A DNA stretch of 64,000 nucleotides from Glandiceps talaboti (taxonomy: Eukaryota; Hemichordata; Enteropneusta; Spengelidae). Below, piece by piece: positions 63,164 through 64,000 of the stretch. Both the position numbers and the translations under genes were made by a program. Numbering within the stretch: the stretch's first letter is position 1; each line of letters starts with the position of its first letter. The DNA lies in contig NC_135554.1 of NCBI RefSeq assembly GCF_964340395.1, positions 6,328,975-6,392,974 on the forward strand. The letters run 5' to 3'. The notes under the pieces are model-generated. The model did not search any database, was not told the DNA's origin, and was given only the letters and a program-made list of their open reading frames with translations.

Positions 63164-63665
63164 GTAAGAATTTAGTTATATTGTGGTGTAGATTGTTATA
63201 TGGTAGTTAGTACAAATGGATCTCTACTAGTTTGTGGTAGTAACAGGTAAGAATTTAGTTATATTGTGGTGTAGATTGTTCTATGCTGGTTACTACGGAT
63301 GGTTCTCTACTAGTTTGTGGTCGTAACAGGTAAGAATTTAGTTATATTGTGGTGTAGATTGTTCTATGCTGGTTACTACAGATGGATCTCTACTAGTTTG
63401 TGGTAGTAACAGGTAAGAATTTAGTTATATTGTGGTGTAGATTGTTCTATGCAGGTTACTACGGATGGTTCTCTACTAGTTTGTGGTAGTAACAGGTAAG
63501 AATTTAGTTATATTGTGGTGTAGATTGTTATATGCTAGTTAGTACAAATGGATCTCTACTAGTTTGTGGTAGTAACAGGTAAGAATTTAGTTACTATTAT
63601 GGTGTAGATTGTTCTATGCTGGTTACTACAGATGGATCTCTACTGGTCTGTGGTAGTAACTGTAA
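63090..63665. repeat. 83-bp tandem duplication of NEK8 exon 11 end and splice donor
   Basis: The end of exon 11 with about 20 intronic bases (unit with gtgtagattgttctatgctg) repeats about seven times. Six copies keep the donor aacag/gtaaga; the last reads aactgtaaag and has lost it. Copies differ by a few substitutions. Only the first donor continues the reading frame cleanly. Confidence 0.95.
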
Positions 63666-63719
63666 AGTTCATTTTGTACTGTGGGTGTACCAAAGAGTTA
63701 GTGTGTATGTTTGTTTGTG

Positions 63720-63737
63720 TGGTTGTGTGTGTGTCAC

Positions 63738-63771
<34 letters not shown>

Positions 63772-63775
63772 TGTG
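63720..63775. repeat. (GT)n microsatellite
   Basis: A GT dinucleotide run within intron 11 of NEK8. The remaining bases to the right edge are intronic with no feature seen. Confidence 0.9.
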
Positions 63776-64000
63776 CATGTTATTTTGCATGTACATGTAT
63801 ATGGGTATGACCATGAAGTCTCTACTCATACCACCATGTGACTGACAGTTGTGTGTGTCGGGGTACTTCTGCAAGGGTGATTATGCTCATGCATTTGTAT
63901 GTTTGAAAATAATCAAAATGTGTGCCAGTACACAAATGTTGACTTGATTTCAAACAACTACTGATTGTCTTAACACTGACAACTGTATGCAATGTAATTC

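Overview
The window looks like a piece of an intron-rich, AT-rich animal genome, most likely a marine invertebrate. The reasons are a vertebrate-like multi-exon NEK8 gene, an ELOVL6-type elongase, a cytosolic-type sulfotransferase, and a transposon mix (chromodomain Ty3/Gypsy, DIRS-like, Penelope-like, hAT, Harbinger-type DDE, DUF7869-type) typical of lower deuterostomes, molluscs or cnidarians. The sequence alone does not fix the species.

Region 1 (1-19.4 kb) is an endogenous parvovirus locus. It holds a non-structural 3' tail and a nearly intact capsid gene with a PLA2 domain (2-2678, +), then a truncated inverted NS1 5' half (about 2885-3508, -), then a terminal-repeat-like double hairpin (3753-3874), then a second NS1 (3979 onward, +). 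The second NS1 is split at 5235/17445 by a DNA element with inverted ends built from tandem arrays. That element is itself split at 8302-17211 by a complete Ty3/Gypsy retrotransposon whose two 672-bp LTRs look identical. So there are three nested layers: retrovirus-like element in DNA transposon in parvovirus. A short NS/VP mosaic fragment closes the locus at about 19.36 kb.

Region 2 (19.4-33.5 kb) is gene-poor. It carries transposon debris: a RING-finger element gene, a DIRS-like reverse transcriptase, a DDE_Tnp_4 transposase, a 415-bp hairpin, satellites and homopolymers.

Region 3 (33.5-50.5 kb) is transposon-rich. A degraded multi-exon gene with a RING-like finger carries in one intron a 5,290-bp element with 34-bp perfect terminal inverted repeats and a spliced DUF7869-family gene. 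A sulfotransferase fragment follows, then a hAT/ZNF862-type pseudogene interrupted by a 2-kb foldback element that encloses a Penelope-like reverse transcriptase fragment.

Region 4 (50.5-64 kb) is host genes: an intronless ELOVL6-like elongase (51231-52052), then eleven exons of NEK8 (kinase plus RCC1 repeats) running off the right edge. In NEK8, two exon ends with their splice donors are tandemly duplicated (59-bp and 83-bp units).

The host genes are unrelated to each other in function. The main biology of the window is repeated mobile-element and virus capture at one locus.
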